DNA of 64,000 bases from RPQJ01 sp963731105 (GTDB taxonomy: Bacteria; Pseudomonadota; Gammaproteobacteria; Steroidobacterales; Steroidobacteraceae): positions 372,001 through 436,000 of the forward strand of contig CAVSUM010000016.1 in NCBI GenBank assembly GCA_963731105.1. Reading direction: 5' to 3'. Numbering within the stretch: the first letter of the stretch is position 1; each line of letters begins with the position of its first letter. Under the pieces are notes generated by a model. The model was not told the DNA's origin and ran no database searches. It saw only the letters and a program-made list of their open reading frames with translations. This document shows positions 53,201-61,835 of the stretch, one piece after another. A program made the translations under genes and the position numbers.

Positions 53201-54163
53201 CGCACCCTCGTCGCGGATCTCGCCACCCGAGCCGGTCGCGGCGCCGGGGAACGGCGAGATCGCGGTCGGGTGGTTGTGCGTCTCGACCTTCATCAGGATG
53301 TCGATCGGCTCGTCGGACCCGGAGTACGCACCGCCGCCCGGCGGCGCGAACCAGCGCCGCCCATGCCAGCCTTCGATCACCGCGGCGTTGTCGCGGTACG
53401 CGGAGAGCACGCCGCGCGGATTGCGCGCGTGCGTGTTGCGGATCATGCCGAACAGCGACTTGTCGCTGCGCTCGCCGTCCACGATCCAGTCGGCGTTGAA
53501 GATCTTGTGCCGGCAGTGCTCGGAATTCGCCTGCGCGAACATCATCAGCTCGACGTCCGTCGGGTCGCGACGCAGCTCGCGGAATGCGTGGTCGAGGTAG
53601 GCGATCTCGTCGTCCGACAGCGCAAGGCCCAGCGTCACGTTGGCACGCTCGAGCGCAGCAATGCCTTCGGCCAGCAGCGGCACCGTCGCCAGCGATTGCG
53701 GCGCGGCGTGCGCGAACAGCGCCTCGGCCTCGCCGGCCTCGTGCAGCACGCTCTCGGTCATGCGGTCGTGCAGTACGGCGCCGACCGCCGTCCATTCCGC
53801 CTGCGACAGCGGCCGGCCCGCCTCCACGAAGTAGTCGACGCCGCGCTCGATGCGGCGCACTGCGGTGAGTCCGCAGACATGCGCGATGTCGGTGGCCTTG
53901 CTCGACCACGGCGAGACTGTGCCGAAGCGCGGCACCACCAGCACCTGCTGGCCGACGGGAATCGTCTCCGGGGCCCGCGGCCCGTAATGCAGCAACGACT
54001 CGAGGACCCGCCGCTCGTCCCCGGTGAGCGGGCGCTCGACGTCGACGAAGTGCAGGTAGCGGGAGTCGAGCCGGGTGACGTGGCCGACCCGGTCTCGGAT
54101 CGTGGCGAGGAGCTTGGCGAGCCGGAAATCGGAGATCGCGGGGGCGCCGCTGAGGGTGAGCAT
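50267..54163 (-). CDS. purL: Phosphoribosylformylglycinamidine synthase (single-chain PurL)
   Basis: Fourth step of purine synthesis; glutamine-dependent amidation of FGAR. The 1298 residues match the large gammaproteobacterial enzyme. N-terminal FGAM synthase: MKVETHNHPTAISPFPGAATG, GSKIVVLGGPAMLIG and HDVGAGGLSNAVPE. The C-terminal glutaminase domain carries the catalytic Cys in LGICNGCQMLS and ends with MPHPERVFRTV. ATG 54163 (MLTLSGAPAISDFRL) is preferred over a GTG seven codons upstream that would overlap the previous gene. Intact over 3.9 kb. Confidence 0.97.
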   Translation of the reverse strand: MLTLSGAPAISDFRLAKLLATIRDRVGHVTRLDSRYLHFVDVERPLTGDERRVLESLLHYGPRAPETIPVGQQVLVVPRFGTVSPWSSKATDIAHVCGLTAVRRIERGVDYFVEAGRPLSQAEWTAVGAVLHDRMTESVLHEAGEAEALFAHAAPQSLATVPLLAEGIAALERANVTLGLALSDDEIAYLDHAFRELRRDPTDVELMMFAQANSEHCRHKIFNADWIVDGERSDKSLFGMIRNTHARNPRGVLSAYRDNAAVIEGWHGRRWFAPPGGGAYSGSDEPIDILMKVETHNHPTAISPFPGAATGSGGEIRDEGATGRGAKPKAGLVGFSVSNLRIPGAVQPWEQDLGRPDRIVSALQIMLEGPIGAAAFNNEFGRPNIYGYFRTFEQRVESQGRSPLRGYHKPIMIAGGLGNIRRQHVEKAEIVPGSKIVVLGGPAMLIGLGGGAASSVGAGASSAELDFASVQRGNPEMQRRAQEVIDACWALGSDNPILLIHDVGAGGLSNAVPESVHQGTSGGRVDLRKVLSDEPGMSPLEIWCNEAQERYVLIVAAAQLAAFGALCERERCPFAVIGEVTGNGRLTVADPLFGNTPVDMPLATLLGKAPRMSRDVHRLPGAGDDFDPAAVDLREAVFRLLRLPTIADKTFLVTIGDRSVGGMISRDPMVGPWQVPVSDVAVTVSDYFSLHGEAMAMGERTPLALLDAAASGRMAVCEAVTNICAADIARIEDIRLSANWMAACGEPGEDADLFDTVHTVGMEICPELGIAIPVGKDSLSMKTAWRDGEEARKVVAPVSLIVSAFAPVTDVRRTLTPRLRTDCGDTALLMIDLGAGRNRLGGSCLAQVYGHVGRDAPDCDDAQRVRRFFEAIGRLRAEGLVLAYHDRSDGGLFVTLAEMAFAGRCGVDVELPVSGSAATVGALFAEELGAVVQVRMTDVERVQQVLRDCGLGGLAQVVGRVTSDDRVRIRAAGREVFNSSRTEMRAAWSETSHRMQSLRDNPDCAREEYARATDPGDPGLFAKLTYSPSDDVAAPYIQTGVRPRVAILREQGVNSQMEMAAAFHRAGFEALDVHMTDLIAGREGLADFRGLVACGGFSYGDVLGAGEGWAKSILFNTQLRDQFAAFFERPETFTLGICNGCQMLSTLKSLIPGTEHWPRFVRNRSEQFEGRVALVEVLPSASIFFSGMTGSVLPIAIAHGEGRAEFVDDADLGACVDGGLVSLRFVDNHGRSTETYPANPNGSPRGITGLTSHDGSATILMPHPERVFRTVLNSWQPPEWGEDGGWLRMFRNARVWVG

Positions 54164-54173
54164 CGGGGTCGGG

Positions 54174-54515
54174 CTACTTGCCACGCGGCCCGGAATCGCC
54201 GGGCGTGTACACGGGAAACGGGAACTGCGTCACGTTCGAGGCATCCGCCGTCGAGATCTTGCTGACCCCCTGCTTGCGGACCTCGTCGATGCGGATCACC
54301 GAGTGCAGCGGCAGGAAGGTGCGCTTCACGCCCTCGAATTCCGCCTTGATCTTCTCCTCCGCCGGGTCGACGACCACCGCGGACCGCTCGCCGAAGACCA
54401 GTTCCTCGACCTCGACGAAGCCGAACAGGCTGCCGTGGCCCACCTTGCGGGCGTAGATCTCGTAGACCTTGCCCTGGGCATGGAACACGACCTTGAACAG
54501 GTGGCTGGGCGGCAT
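54174..54515 (-). CDS. DUF1820 family protein
   Basis: A 113-residue soluble protein with FKVVFHAQGKVYEIYARKVG, GFVEVEELVFGERSAVVVDP and FLPLHSVIRIDEVRKQG, the DUF1820 pattern found widely in gammaproteobacteria. Function unknown. It ends 10 bp before the purL start on the same strand, so it is probably cotranscribed with purL. Divergent from tagH with a 56-bp space. Confidence 0.85.
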   Translation of the reverse strand: MPPSHLFKVVFHAQGKVYEIYARKVGHGSLFGFVEVEELVFGERSAVVVDPAEEKIKAEFEGVKRTFLPLHSVIRIDEVRKQGVSKISTADASNVTQFPFPVYTPGDSGPRGK

Positions 54516-54571
54516 TCGTGAGCCGTTTGCTTGCGAAGAGAGCCGCGACATATTACAAGGAGGCCGCAATC

Positions 54572-55956
54572 ATGGCCATCAAGCTGCGCGTCATCAGTGA
54601 CCACTACCGCGAGCTCGGCGAGCAGCGTTCGCGCGTTTTCGGCGTGAATGGCGGCACGATCGGCCGCGCCCCGGACAACGACTGGGTGCTGCCCGACCCT
54701 GAGCGCGTGGTGTCGGGTCATCACTGTGAAATCGAGTACCGCAACGGCGATTACTGGATAAAGGACACCAGCACCAATGGCGTGTTCGTCAACGACGCCG
54801 AGGACCCGGTGTCGGCCACGGGCCCGGTCGCGCTGCACGACGGCGACCGCCTGCGCATCGGCGACTACGACATGATCGTCAGCGTCGACGCGCGGATCGA
54901 CTTCCTGCCGGCCGCAGCCGACGAACACTCCGCCGCCAAGCACCTCGACGAACACATCGGCGCCGACCTCGACATGGATAGCTTGCTGGCGCCGCGGGCG
55001 CCGGAGGACTCGGGATCGATCTCGGTGCGCAACGTCTTCGGCATCAAGCTGCCGAGGGAATTCCGGGAAATGCTCGAGACACAGCCGGTACCGCGCACGC
55101 CGCCGGCAATGGAGAGTGCGACCGCGCAGCCCCCGCTCCGGGTCGAGGCCGAGGTGCCGGCGTTGGAAACCCCGGCCCCTGCGCCGCCCCCCGCCGCACC
55201 GCGGCCATGGCAAACAGCGCGCCCGAGTGGGCCGTGCGTACCCGCGCGCTGACGCGCCAGGAACTGGCCGACGCAGTGGCTCGCCGACAGAGCCGCATCG
55301 ACGCGCGGCAACAGGTCCAACCGTTACACCAGCAGGCGACCACGTGGACCGACCTGCACTCCGCTGTGCAGGCGTTCTGCCGCGGCGCCGGCATCGATCC
55401 GGCGGCGCTGTCGGCCGAGGCACAGTCCATGCTGCCGCTGATCGCCGGCCAGTTGCTGCGCGAGGCAGTCGTCGGCCTCAACGATCTCGCCCAGTCGCGC
55501 GCCAAGGCTACGCCCGCGTCCGCCACCGGGTCGACCGCGGTAAGCAATCCGCTGCGCAACTCCTCCAGCGTCGAGCAGGCACTGGTGCGCCTGTTCGAGT
55601 CGCACGGCCGCCTGTACGGCGGCCCGGTGGATTCGCTGCGCGACGTGCTGCAGGAGGCGAAGGACCACGAGCTGGCCGTGCAGGCCGCCATGCAGGCCGG
55701 CCTCGATACGGTGTTGCGACAGCTGTCGCCCAGCAGCGTGGCGGACCAGTTCGAGCAGGGTCGTGCGCGCACACTGGCGCCCGGCCAGGATCCGCGTCCC
55801 AGGTACTGGGAGCATTACGCGGAGTTCTACCGCGTGATCACCCAGCACGTCGGCGACGGCCTGCCGCATCCGTTCACCGAGGAGTTTGCGCGCGTCTATG
55901 CGCAGACCCGCGACGACCTGCGCGCCAGTCGGCGCGAGCGCGAGAACGGCGGCTGA
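54572..55956 (+). CDS. tagH: TagH-type FHA-domain protein of type VI secretion systems (frame break)
   Basis: The N-terminal FHA domain (residues ~20-100) shows GTIGRAPDNDWVLPDPERVVSG-like GRAPDN with SGHHCEIEY and DTSTNGVFVN. A Pro-rich linker follows. The C-terminal ~190 residues fit the T6SS-associated FHA C-domain: FCRGAGIDPAALSAEAQ, IAGQLLREAVVGLNDLAQ, RYWEHYAEFYRVI and FTEEFARVYAQ. The two parts lie in different frames joined near 55190-55210, in or next to a run of six C. AAGGAGG precedes the ATG. No other T6SS gene is in the window, so this is an orphan or a displaced gene. Stop abuts the SDR stop. Confidence 0.8.
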
Positions 55957-56793
55957 TCAGCGCAGCGCGTCGAGCCCGAACATCTTCGTCAGCTTGCCGT
56001 CGAACATCGCGGCCGGCAGCAGCCGCTTGAGCAGCGGCAGCCGCACGCTGTTGGCACCACCGCGGATGACGCGCGGCGGCGGATTGCGCAGCAGCGCCTC
56101 GACGACCGGCGGCGCGAACTCCTCGGCGGGCGTCGCTCCCTGCTGCCCGGCCTGCGCGCGGGCTCGGATGCCGCCCTCGACAGGCCGGTAGATCGAGCCC
56201 TCGGGCAGGCGAATGGCCGCCTCGGCATGCTGGCCGAAGCTCGAGCGCACGCCACCGGGCTGGATCGACACCACGCTGATGCCGAACGGCGCCAGTTCCA
56301 TGCGCAGCGCGTCCGTGAGCGAGTGAATCGCCGCCTTGCTGGAGCAGTACGCCGCCGCGAACGGCGTGGTGAACAGGCCGACGATGCTGCCCACGTTGGC
56401 GACCACCGCGCTGCCATTCTTCGCGACTGCTGCCCGCAGCAGCGGCACGGCCTGGGCGGTTACGGCCGCCGGCGCGATGACGTTGGTCTCGTACTGCTGC
56501 CGCAGGTCGTCACGCGTCAGGTCCACCACCGCGCCGACCTGCGAGAAACCGGCATTGTTGACCAGCAGGTCGAGGTGGCCTGCGTCCTGCGCCACGGTCG
56601 CCAAGGCAGCGGCGATCGAGGCGTCGTCGTCGACGTCGAGCACGAGGCCGTGGATACCCTGCGCTTCGAGCGCCGCCAGCGATTCCCGCCGCCGGGCAGT
56701 GGCGTACACGCGATGGCCGCGCTTGTGGAAGTCACGCGCGAGGGCGGCACCGATGCCACTCGAGCAACCGGTGATGAGGATGGTTTTTTGCAT
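55957..56793 (-). CDS. Short-chain dehydrogenase/reductase
   Basis: Classical SDR of 278 residues. NAD(P)-binding ILITGCSSGIGAALARDF with RRRESL after beta-2, NNAGFSQVG, active-site Ser in VGSIVG and YCSSK (Tyr-x-x-x-Lys). The Arg-rich loop after beta-2 suggests NADP. A long C-terminal extension with PPRVIRGGANSVRLPLLKRL may bind a lipid-like substrate, as in retinol- or oxidoreductase-type SDRs. Substrate not determinable. Converges with tagH with no space between stops. Confidence 0.88.
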   Translation of the reverse strand: MQKTILITGCSSGIGAALARDFHKRGHRVYATARRRESLAALEAQGIHGLVLDVDDDASIAAALATVAQDAGHLDLLVNNAGFSQVGAVVDLTRDDLRQQYETNVIAPAAVTAQAVPLLRAAVAKNGSAVVANVGSIVGLFTTPFAAAYCSSKAAIHSLTDALRMELAPFGISVVSIQPGGVRSSFGQHAEAAIRLPEGSIYRPVEGGIRARAQAGQQGATPAEEFAPPVVEALLRNPPPRVIRGGANSVRLPLLKRLLPAAMFDGKLTKMFGLDALR

Positions 56794-56840
56794 GGGTCCG
56801 CATCGTACACCGGCCGAGCTTGGCGGAGGCTGACGCAAAG

Positions 56841-56861
56841 ACCCCGGCGCAAGGCCGGGGT
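56841..56861 (-). terminator. Probable intrinsic terminator
   Basis: Stem ACCCCGGC/GCCGGGGT (8 bp) with a 5-nt loop, followed on the minus strand by a weak T tract (TCTTTGC). It lies 27 bp past the stop of the secreted protein gene and before the SDR. Confidence 0.6.
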
Positions 56862-56887
56862 CGTGCCAGTCCTGGAATGCGCTGCAA

Positions 56888-57349
56888 TCAGGGCATGGGC
56901 TTCAGCGTGACCTCGCGCACGTAGCGCGTGCCGAGGTACTTGCGCATTGCCAGTCGCGGCGCCGACGCTTCGCGCTGTTTGTCGCGATCGGCCGTCTTCC
57001 AGGTTTCGGCCTGGATCGCGTCCCACTTGGACTCGTCGGTGGCACTGTAGTCCATCGCCTTGCCGTAGCTCGGATAGAGCGTGGCGATCGCGATGTCCCA
57101 GTCGCCGGGGCCGGCGCGTTCCTGCACGAAGACCTTCCAGTCCAGGATCAGGCCTTGCTTCTTGGCCTCCGTGTAGTTGCGCAGGGCATAAGTCCTCAGC
57201 CACTTCGCATAGGCATCGCCCTGCCCGTCTTCGACCTGGTAGGTAGCAATCGACCAGACGGGACCGTCCGTGAAATGCTCCTGTGCCGCAGCCGTGCCGC
57301 AGGTCAATGCCGCCAACAGCAGCACGATCGATCGCATCGAGTTACGCAT
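56888..57349 (-). CDS. Predicted secreted protein of unknown function
   Basis: A 153-residue protein with a Sec signal peptide (MRNSMRSIVLLLAALTCGTAAA, cleavage likely after AAA). The mature part contains WSIATYQVEDGQGDAYAKWL, LILDWKVFVQE and WDIAIATLYPSYGKAMDY, which resembles a ferredoxin-like (dabb/NIPSNAP-type) fold by pattern only. No catalytic motif is recognisable. ATG 57349 has GGGAGAAAG upstream; longer in-frame starts exist. A hairpin terminator follows at 56841-56861. Confidence 0.6.
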   Translation of the reverse strand: MRNSMRSIVLLLAALTCGTAAAQEHFTDGPVWSIATYQVEDGQGDAYAKWLRTYALRNYTEAKKQGLILDWKVFVQERAGPGDWDIAIATLYPSYGKAMDYSATDESKWDAIQAETWKTADRDKQREASAPRLAMRKYLGTRYVREVTLKPMP

Positions 57350-57439
57350 GTGTCTTTCTCCCACGTGAATTACGCCGGCCGCGGCGGTTGCTCGCGGCTG
57401 CGTCGGTTTCTTCTTGGACCACGGTCGTATAGCACGCGG

Positions 57440-57899
57440 TCACGTTGGGGTCATGCCGCAATGCAAGAGCAACCGCTCTAGTCCCGCCCCGACTGGTTGC
57501 GACCTGATGATGACTACTTGAGGTTCTGGTCGAACCATCGGTAGCCGGCATACAGGCCGACACCTGTCGCAACGGCACCGAGCACGACGGCCGTGCCAAG
57601 GCCGACCTTGGAGCCGAGCCACCACCCGGCACTGCCGGCGATGAAGGCCGTCAACCATCCGATGAGAGTGCGCATGTCGATGTCGACGCGGCCGTTGGTC
57701 GAGGTGGCCGAGCGGACGCTCATTGGGCCTGGCGGCGACTATACCGCTCGACCCTCTCTGGTCGGCACGGTTCCGATGCCGCTTCCGATGGCTTAGAGAA
57801 TTCCCGATCGAATACAGAACGCCGAACACAACCGCGATCCCGACAATCGCGAGCCACAGGCCCATCAGTCGCCCCGACAGCCCCAGGATCGAGTCCATG
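57440..57899 (-). CDS. Possible small membrane protein, 3' boundary unclear
   Basis: Good GGAGGG site 8 bp before ATG 57899. The first ~35 codons look coding and form one hydrophobic helix (LMGLWLAIVGIAVVFGVLY). After about 57790 the frame becomes Arg/His-rich and later overlaps, out of frame, the small membrane gene at 57514-57675. Either the true gene is short and a frame slip has removed its stop, or only the 5' part is functional. No family recognised. Confidence 0.3.
57514..57675 (-). CDS. Small hydrophobic protein (two TM segments)
   Basis: A 53-residue peptide with MRTLIGWLTAFIAGSAGWWL and VVLGAVATGVGLYAGYRWF, a Gly-rich two-helix pattern typical of small inner-membrane proteins of unknown function. 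It may instead start at ATG 57723. No strong ribosome-binding site is seen at either start. Confidence 0.45.
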   Translation of the reverse strand: MRTLIGWLTAFIAGSAGWWLGSKVGLGTAVVLGAVATGVGLYAGYRWFDQNLK

Positions 57900-58093
57900 C
57901 GCGAGCCCTCCCTGTGACTCGCGGGAATGTACACGGAGTGGCGACTCGGTACACGAGGTACGGCCGAAGCCGTCGCGGATCTCGCGCCCAGCCAGAAGGC
58001 GCGTGTGCTCGGGTCGGATCAAAGCCAGGTCGGGCGGCAGCTGCATCGTAGCCCCCCCCTGACACAATGCCCGTCGCGGGGCGTTCTCACTCG

Positions 58094-58183
<90 letters not shown>

Positions 58184-58236
58184 GTGACCAGTGATTCGCG
58201 GCGCGCAATTGTACTGCAAGGCACTAAAGGCAAGCC

Positions 58237-58692
58237 TCAGGCCTCGCCCACCGATCGCCGAAACTTTGACAGGGACTTCGCCTTGCCACGCGACGCCGCA
58301 AGCGCCGGCTTCGCCGCTCGAACCGTCGCGGCGCGCTTCGCGCCCCTGCCCGGACCAATCTGGGCACATCTACTACGTTCCTGTTCCGCCTTCGGCACCG
58401 GCACCAGCGCAAGTCCGAGCGCGTCCAGGACTCGTAGCACGGTTACGAAACTCGGATTGCCTTTCGGAGCCAACGCCTTGTAGAGACCCTGCCGGGTGAT
58501 GCCTGTTCGATTCGACAGTTCCCGCACGCCGCGCGCTCTTACGATGTCCCCGAGCACGGAAGACATGTATGTCAGGTCGTCGCCCGCTTCCTCCATTGCG
58601 GCCCGGAGGTATTCGGCGACGGCCTCGGGAGACGTCAGGTAATCCGCGGCGTCGAACCTCGATAGGTCCAAGCCTTGTCTGGTGTCGCTCAC
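58237..58692 (-). CDS. HigA/HTH-type antitoxin
   Basis: About 151 residues with a helix-turn-helix in IARARGVRELSNRTG and GITRQGLYKALAPKGNPSF, and the leading FDAADYLTSPEAVAEYL of the addiction-module antidote family. It neutralises the toxin and represses the operon in this family. The GTG start at 58692 overlaps the toxin stop (GTGA). The C-terminal Arg/Lys/Ala tail is longer than in most relatives and may be a spurious or lineage-specific extension. Confidence 0.82.
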   Translation of the reverse strand: MSDTRQGLDLSRFDAADYLTSPEAVAEYLRAAMEEAGDDLTYMSSVLGDIVRARGVRELSNRTGITRQGLYKALAPKGNPSFVTVLRVLDALGLALVPVPKAEQERSRCAQIGPGRGAKRAATVRAAKPALAASRGKAKSLSKFRRSVGEA

Positions 58693-58999
58693 GATCCAAT
58701 CTCCTGCACCATGCGCTGTGCCCGCTTGATGTCGGCCGATTGCGTTCTCTTGTCGCCACCGCACAAGAGCAGCACGAGCAAACGATTCCGGCGCGCGCAA
58801 TAGACCCTGTATCCAGGTCCATAGTCGACGCGCATTTCCAGCACGCCACGACCGACCAAACGTATGTCTCCCAGGTTGCCCATTTCGGCGCGCTTGATGC
58901 GCGTGCAACGCGTGCTCGCGCACGCTCATCCTCGAGACTGAGCAACCAGCGTCTAAACGTCGCTGTCTGCAGCACGGTCAGTGCTGACGCATTGTACAA
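58689..58999 (-). CDS. RelE/HigB-type toxin (frame break)
   Basis: Phage-derived Gp49/HigB-like mRNA interferase. N-terminal VLQTATFRRWLLSLEDERAR lies in one frame. Near 58900 it slips to AEMGNLGDIRLVGRGVLEMR, YGPGYRVYCARRNRLLVLLL and CGGDKRTQSADIKRAQ. These match family landmarks and give ~103 residues. Start is uncertain: TTG 58999 or GTG 58975. The slip could be real inactivation or sequence error; in this window errors are common. Pairs with the antitoxin by a 4-bp overlap. Confidence 0.75.
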
Positions 59000-59149
59000 C
59001 CATAGTTTACAGATGGCAGGGGCCTGTCACAACGACAATCGCTCAAGGCCGAGAGGCATGGGCGAACTTGCGCCATGTCAGCAGGCCGCGCCACGTCCAG
59101 AAATGGCGCGTTCGCGCAAGAAATCGCGTCGTCGGTCGACCTCGCCAGG

Positions 59150-60430
59150 CTATCCGCGCACTACCTCGACGCCGCCCATGTAGGGCTTGAGCGCATCGGG
59201 CACGACGACACTGCCATCGGCCTGCTGGTAGTTCTCCAGCACCGCCACGAGTGCGCGACCGACGGCGACGCCTGATCCATTCAAGGTGTGCACGGGCTCG
59301 GGCTTGCCGGTCGCCGGGTTGCGCCACCGCGCCTGCATGCGTCGCGCCTGGAACGCCTCGTAGTTGCTGCACGAGGAGATCTCGCGGAATTTCTGCTGTC
59401 CCGGCAGCCACACCTCGAGATCGTAGGTCTTGGCGCTGCCGAAACCGACGTCGCCCGCACACAGCGCCACGACGCGGTACGGCAGCCCGAGGCCCTGCAG
59501 CACCTTCTCGGCGTGGCCGGTCAGTTCCTCGAGCGCAGCGTACGAATCCTCCGGCCGGACCATCTGCACCAGTTCGACCTTCTCGAACTGGTGCTGCCGG
59601 ATCATGCCGCGCGTGTCCTTGCCGTACGAGCCCGCCTCGGAACGGAAGCACGGGGTGTGCGCGACGTAGCGTCGCGGCAAGGTGTTCGCCTCGAGGATCG
59701 ACTCGCGCACGAGGTTGGTGACCGGCACCTCGGCGGTGGGGATCAGGAAAAACTCCGACTCGCCGCCAGTGACGCGGAAGAGGTCGGCCTCGAACTTCGG
59801 CAGCTGTCCGGTACCGACCAGCGACTGGCGCGCGACGAGGTACGGCGCGTACACCTCGGTGTAGCCGTGCTGCGACGTGTGGAGATCCAGCATGTACTGG
59901 ATCAATGCCCGGTGCAGGCGAGCCACCGCACCCTTCAGCACCACGAAGCGCGCACCGGAAATCCGGCCGGCCGCCTCGAAGTCCAGCAGCGCCATCTTCT
60001 CGCCGATGGCCACGTGGTCGAGCGGCGTGAAATCGAACTCACGTGGCGTGCCCCAGCGGCGCACTTCGACGTTGGAGTTCTCGTCGCGACCGTCCGGCAC
60101 ACTCTCGTGCAGCAGGTTGGGCAGCCCGAGCACGAGCTCGTCGAACTCGGTCTGCACGGCCGCGAGTTCCTTGTCGAGACCCTCGAGCTTGCGGGCAAGC
60201 AGATTGCCTTCTTCGAGCAGCCCGCCGATGTCCTCGCCCTTGCCCTTCGCCATGCCCACCTTCTTGGCGTGGGCATTGCGCGCCGAGCGCGTCTCGTCGG
60301 CCGCGACCTGTGCGACCTTGCGGCGATCTTCGAGCGCACGGAAGCGCTCGACGTCCAGCACGAAGCCGCGGCGCGCGAGGTTGCGGGCGATGGCGTCGGG
60401 GTCGTTGCGCAGGAGCTTGGTGTCGAGCAT
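59150..60430 (-). CDS. serS: Seryl-tRNA synthetase
   Basis: Class II synthetase, 426 residues. The N-terminal antiparallel coiled coil (~residues 30-100, rich in Ala/Glu/Lys) binds the long variable arm of tRNA-Ser. Class II motifs include TSQHGYTEVYAPYLV, VAHTPCFRSEAGSYGKDTRGM (motif 2) and the C-terminal GSGVAVGRALVAVLENYQ (motif 3). Lies downstream of rarA with a palindromic repeat in between. Confidence 0.97.
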   Translation of the reverse strand: MLDTKLLRNDPDAIARNLARRGFVLDVERFRALEDRRKVAQVAADETRSARNAHAKKVGMAKGKGEDIGGLLEEGNLLARKLEGLDKELAAVQTEFDELVLGLPNLLHESVPDGRDENSNVEVRRWGTPREFDFTPLDHVAIGEKMALLDFEAAGRISGARFVVLKGAVARLHRALIQYMLDLHTSQHGYTEVYAPYLVARQSLVGTGQLPKFEADLFRVTGGESEFFLIPTAEVPVTNLVRESILEANTLPRRYVAHTPCFRSEAGSYGKDTRGMIRQHQFEKVELVQMVRPEDSYAALEELTGHAEKVLQGLGLPYRVVALCAGDVGFGSAKTYDLEVWLPGQQKFREISSCSNYEAFQARRMQARWRNPATGKPEPVHTLNGSGVAVGRALVAVLENYQQADGSVVVPDALKPYMGGVEVVRG

Positions 60431-60475
60431 GTCGGGAACCTGGGCTATGAGGCCAAAAGTCGCAATTGTAGTTCA

Positions 60476-60535
60476 AGGAGGGGACGGTCTCTGAGTGTCC
60501 CCGACCCGGGGACACTCAAGAGACCGTCCCCTCCT
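60476..60535. repeat. Near-perfect palindrome between rarA and serS
   Basis: Arms 60476-60502 and 60508-60535 pair over 27 bp with one bulged base and a 5-nt loop. The motif includes GGGGACGGTCTC and GAGTGTCCCC. It abuts, and slightly overlaps, the rarA stop codon. Sequences of this GGGGAC/GTCCCC type are often REP-like repeats mobilised by RAYT transposases; no RAYT gene is in the window. It differs in sequence from the paired hairpin family. Confidence 0.8.
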
Positions 60536-61835
60536 ATTTTCTCAGCCGTGCCAGCGCCTCGCGGATCTTGATCTCGAGGCCGCGGTCGACGGGCTCGTAA
60601 TAGCGCGCGGGCTCCATCCCGTCGGGGAAGTACTTTTCGCCCGCGGCGAAGGCGCCGGGCTCGTCGTGCGCGTAACGATAGCCCTGGCCGTATCCGAGCC
60701 CCTTCATGAGCCCGGTGGGCGCGTTGCGCAGGCGCAGCGGCACGTCGAGCGTGCCGTGCTGCTTGGCGTCCGCCATCGCCGCACCGAACGCCGTGTACAC
60801 GGCGTTGCTCTTCGCGGCACACGCCATGAACACGACGGCCTGGGCGATCGCCAGCTCGCCCTCGGGACTGCCGAGCCGCTCGAAGGTCTCGCACGCCTGC
60901 AGCGCCAGCGCCAGTGCCCGCGGGTCGGCATTGCCGATGTCTTCGGACGCCATGCGCAGCACGCGCCGCGCCACGTAGCGCGGGTCGCAGCCGCCGTCGA
61001 GCATGCGGCACAGCCAGTACAGCGCCGCGTCCGGATCCGAGCCGCGCACCGACTTGTGCAGCGCCGAGATCTGGTCGTAGAACTGCTCGCCCTTCTTGTC
61101 GAAGCGCCGATAGCCGCCGGCCGACACTTCGCCGGCGATGGCATCGCTGATGACGCCCTCCCCGGCCCGCGCCAGGTCGAGCGACACTTCGAGCAGGTTC
61201 AGCGCGCGCCGCGCGTCGCCATCGGCCGCACGCGCCAGGGTCTCCAGTGCGTCGGGCTCGACGCGCACCGCGTCGCCAGGCGCCTCGTGCTGCAGTGCGC
61301 GGCGCAATACCTCGCGCACATCGTCGAGCGTCAACGCACGCAGCACGTACACGCGCGCCCGCGACAGCAGCGCGCTGTTGATCTCGAACGACGGGTTCTC
61401 GGTGGTCGCGCCGATGAAGCACACCGTGCCGTCCTCGACGTACGGCAGGAACGCATCCTGCTGCGACTTGTTGAAGCGGTGCACCTCGTCGAGGAACAGC
61501 ACCGTCTGCCGGCCGCGCTCGCGCTTCAGCACCTGCGCCTGCTCGACCGCGGCGCGCACGTCCTTGACGCCGGCCATCACCGCCGAGAGCGCCACGAACT
61601 CCGCGTCACAGGTGCGCGCGACCAGCCGCGCCAGCGTGGTCTTGCCGGTGCCGGGCGGACCCCACAGCAGCATCGAATGCAGGCTGCGGCCCTCGAGCAA
61701 ACGCCGCAGCGGCTTGCCGGGCGCGAGCAGGTGCTCCTGCCCCACGAACTCGTCGAGGGCTGCCGGCCGCATGCGGTCGGCGAGCGGCCGCCAGCCAGCC
61801 TCACGTGGCTCGAGTTCTAGTTGCGGCTCAACCAT
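60534..61835 (-). CDS. rarA: RarA (MgsA), replication-associated recombination AAA+ ATPase
   Basis: Clamp-loader-like AAA+ protein acting at stalled forks. The 433 residues show RMRPAALDEFVGQEHLL, Walker A WGPPGTGKTTLARL, Walker B VLFLDEVHRFNKSQQD, sensor GATTENPSF and the C-terminal SVRGSDPDAALYWLCRML. Start ATG 61835 overlaps the VanZ-like gene by 19 bp. Part of ftsK-lolA-rarA-serS order. Confidence 0.96.
   Translation of the reverse strand: MVEPQLELEPREAGWRPLADRMRPAALDEFVGQEHLLAPGKPLRRLLEGRSLHSMLLWGPPGTGKTTLARLVARTCDAEFVALSAVMAGVKDVRAAVEQAQVLKRERGRQTVLFLDEVHRFNKSQQDAFLPYVEDGTVCFIGATTENPSFEINSALLSRARVYVLRALTLDDVREVLRRALQHEAPGDAVRVEPDALETLARAADGDARRALNLLEVSLDLARAGEGVISDAIAGEVSAGGYRRFDKKGEQFYDQISALHKSVRGSDPDAALYWLCRMLDGGCDPRYVARRVLRMASEDIGNADPRALALALQACETFERLGSPEGELAIAQAVVFMACAAKSNAVYTAFGAAMADAKQHGTLDVPLRLRNAPTGLMKGLGYGQGYRYAHDEPGAFAAGEKYFPDGMEPARYYEPVDRGLEIKIREALARLRK

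Noticed and set aside
51509..54265. 918-codon open frame on + opposite purL
   Set aside because: Antisense shadow of purL with Arg/Ala/His-rich composition and no domain.
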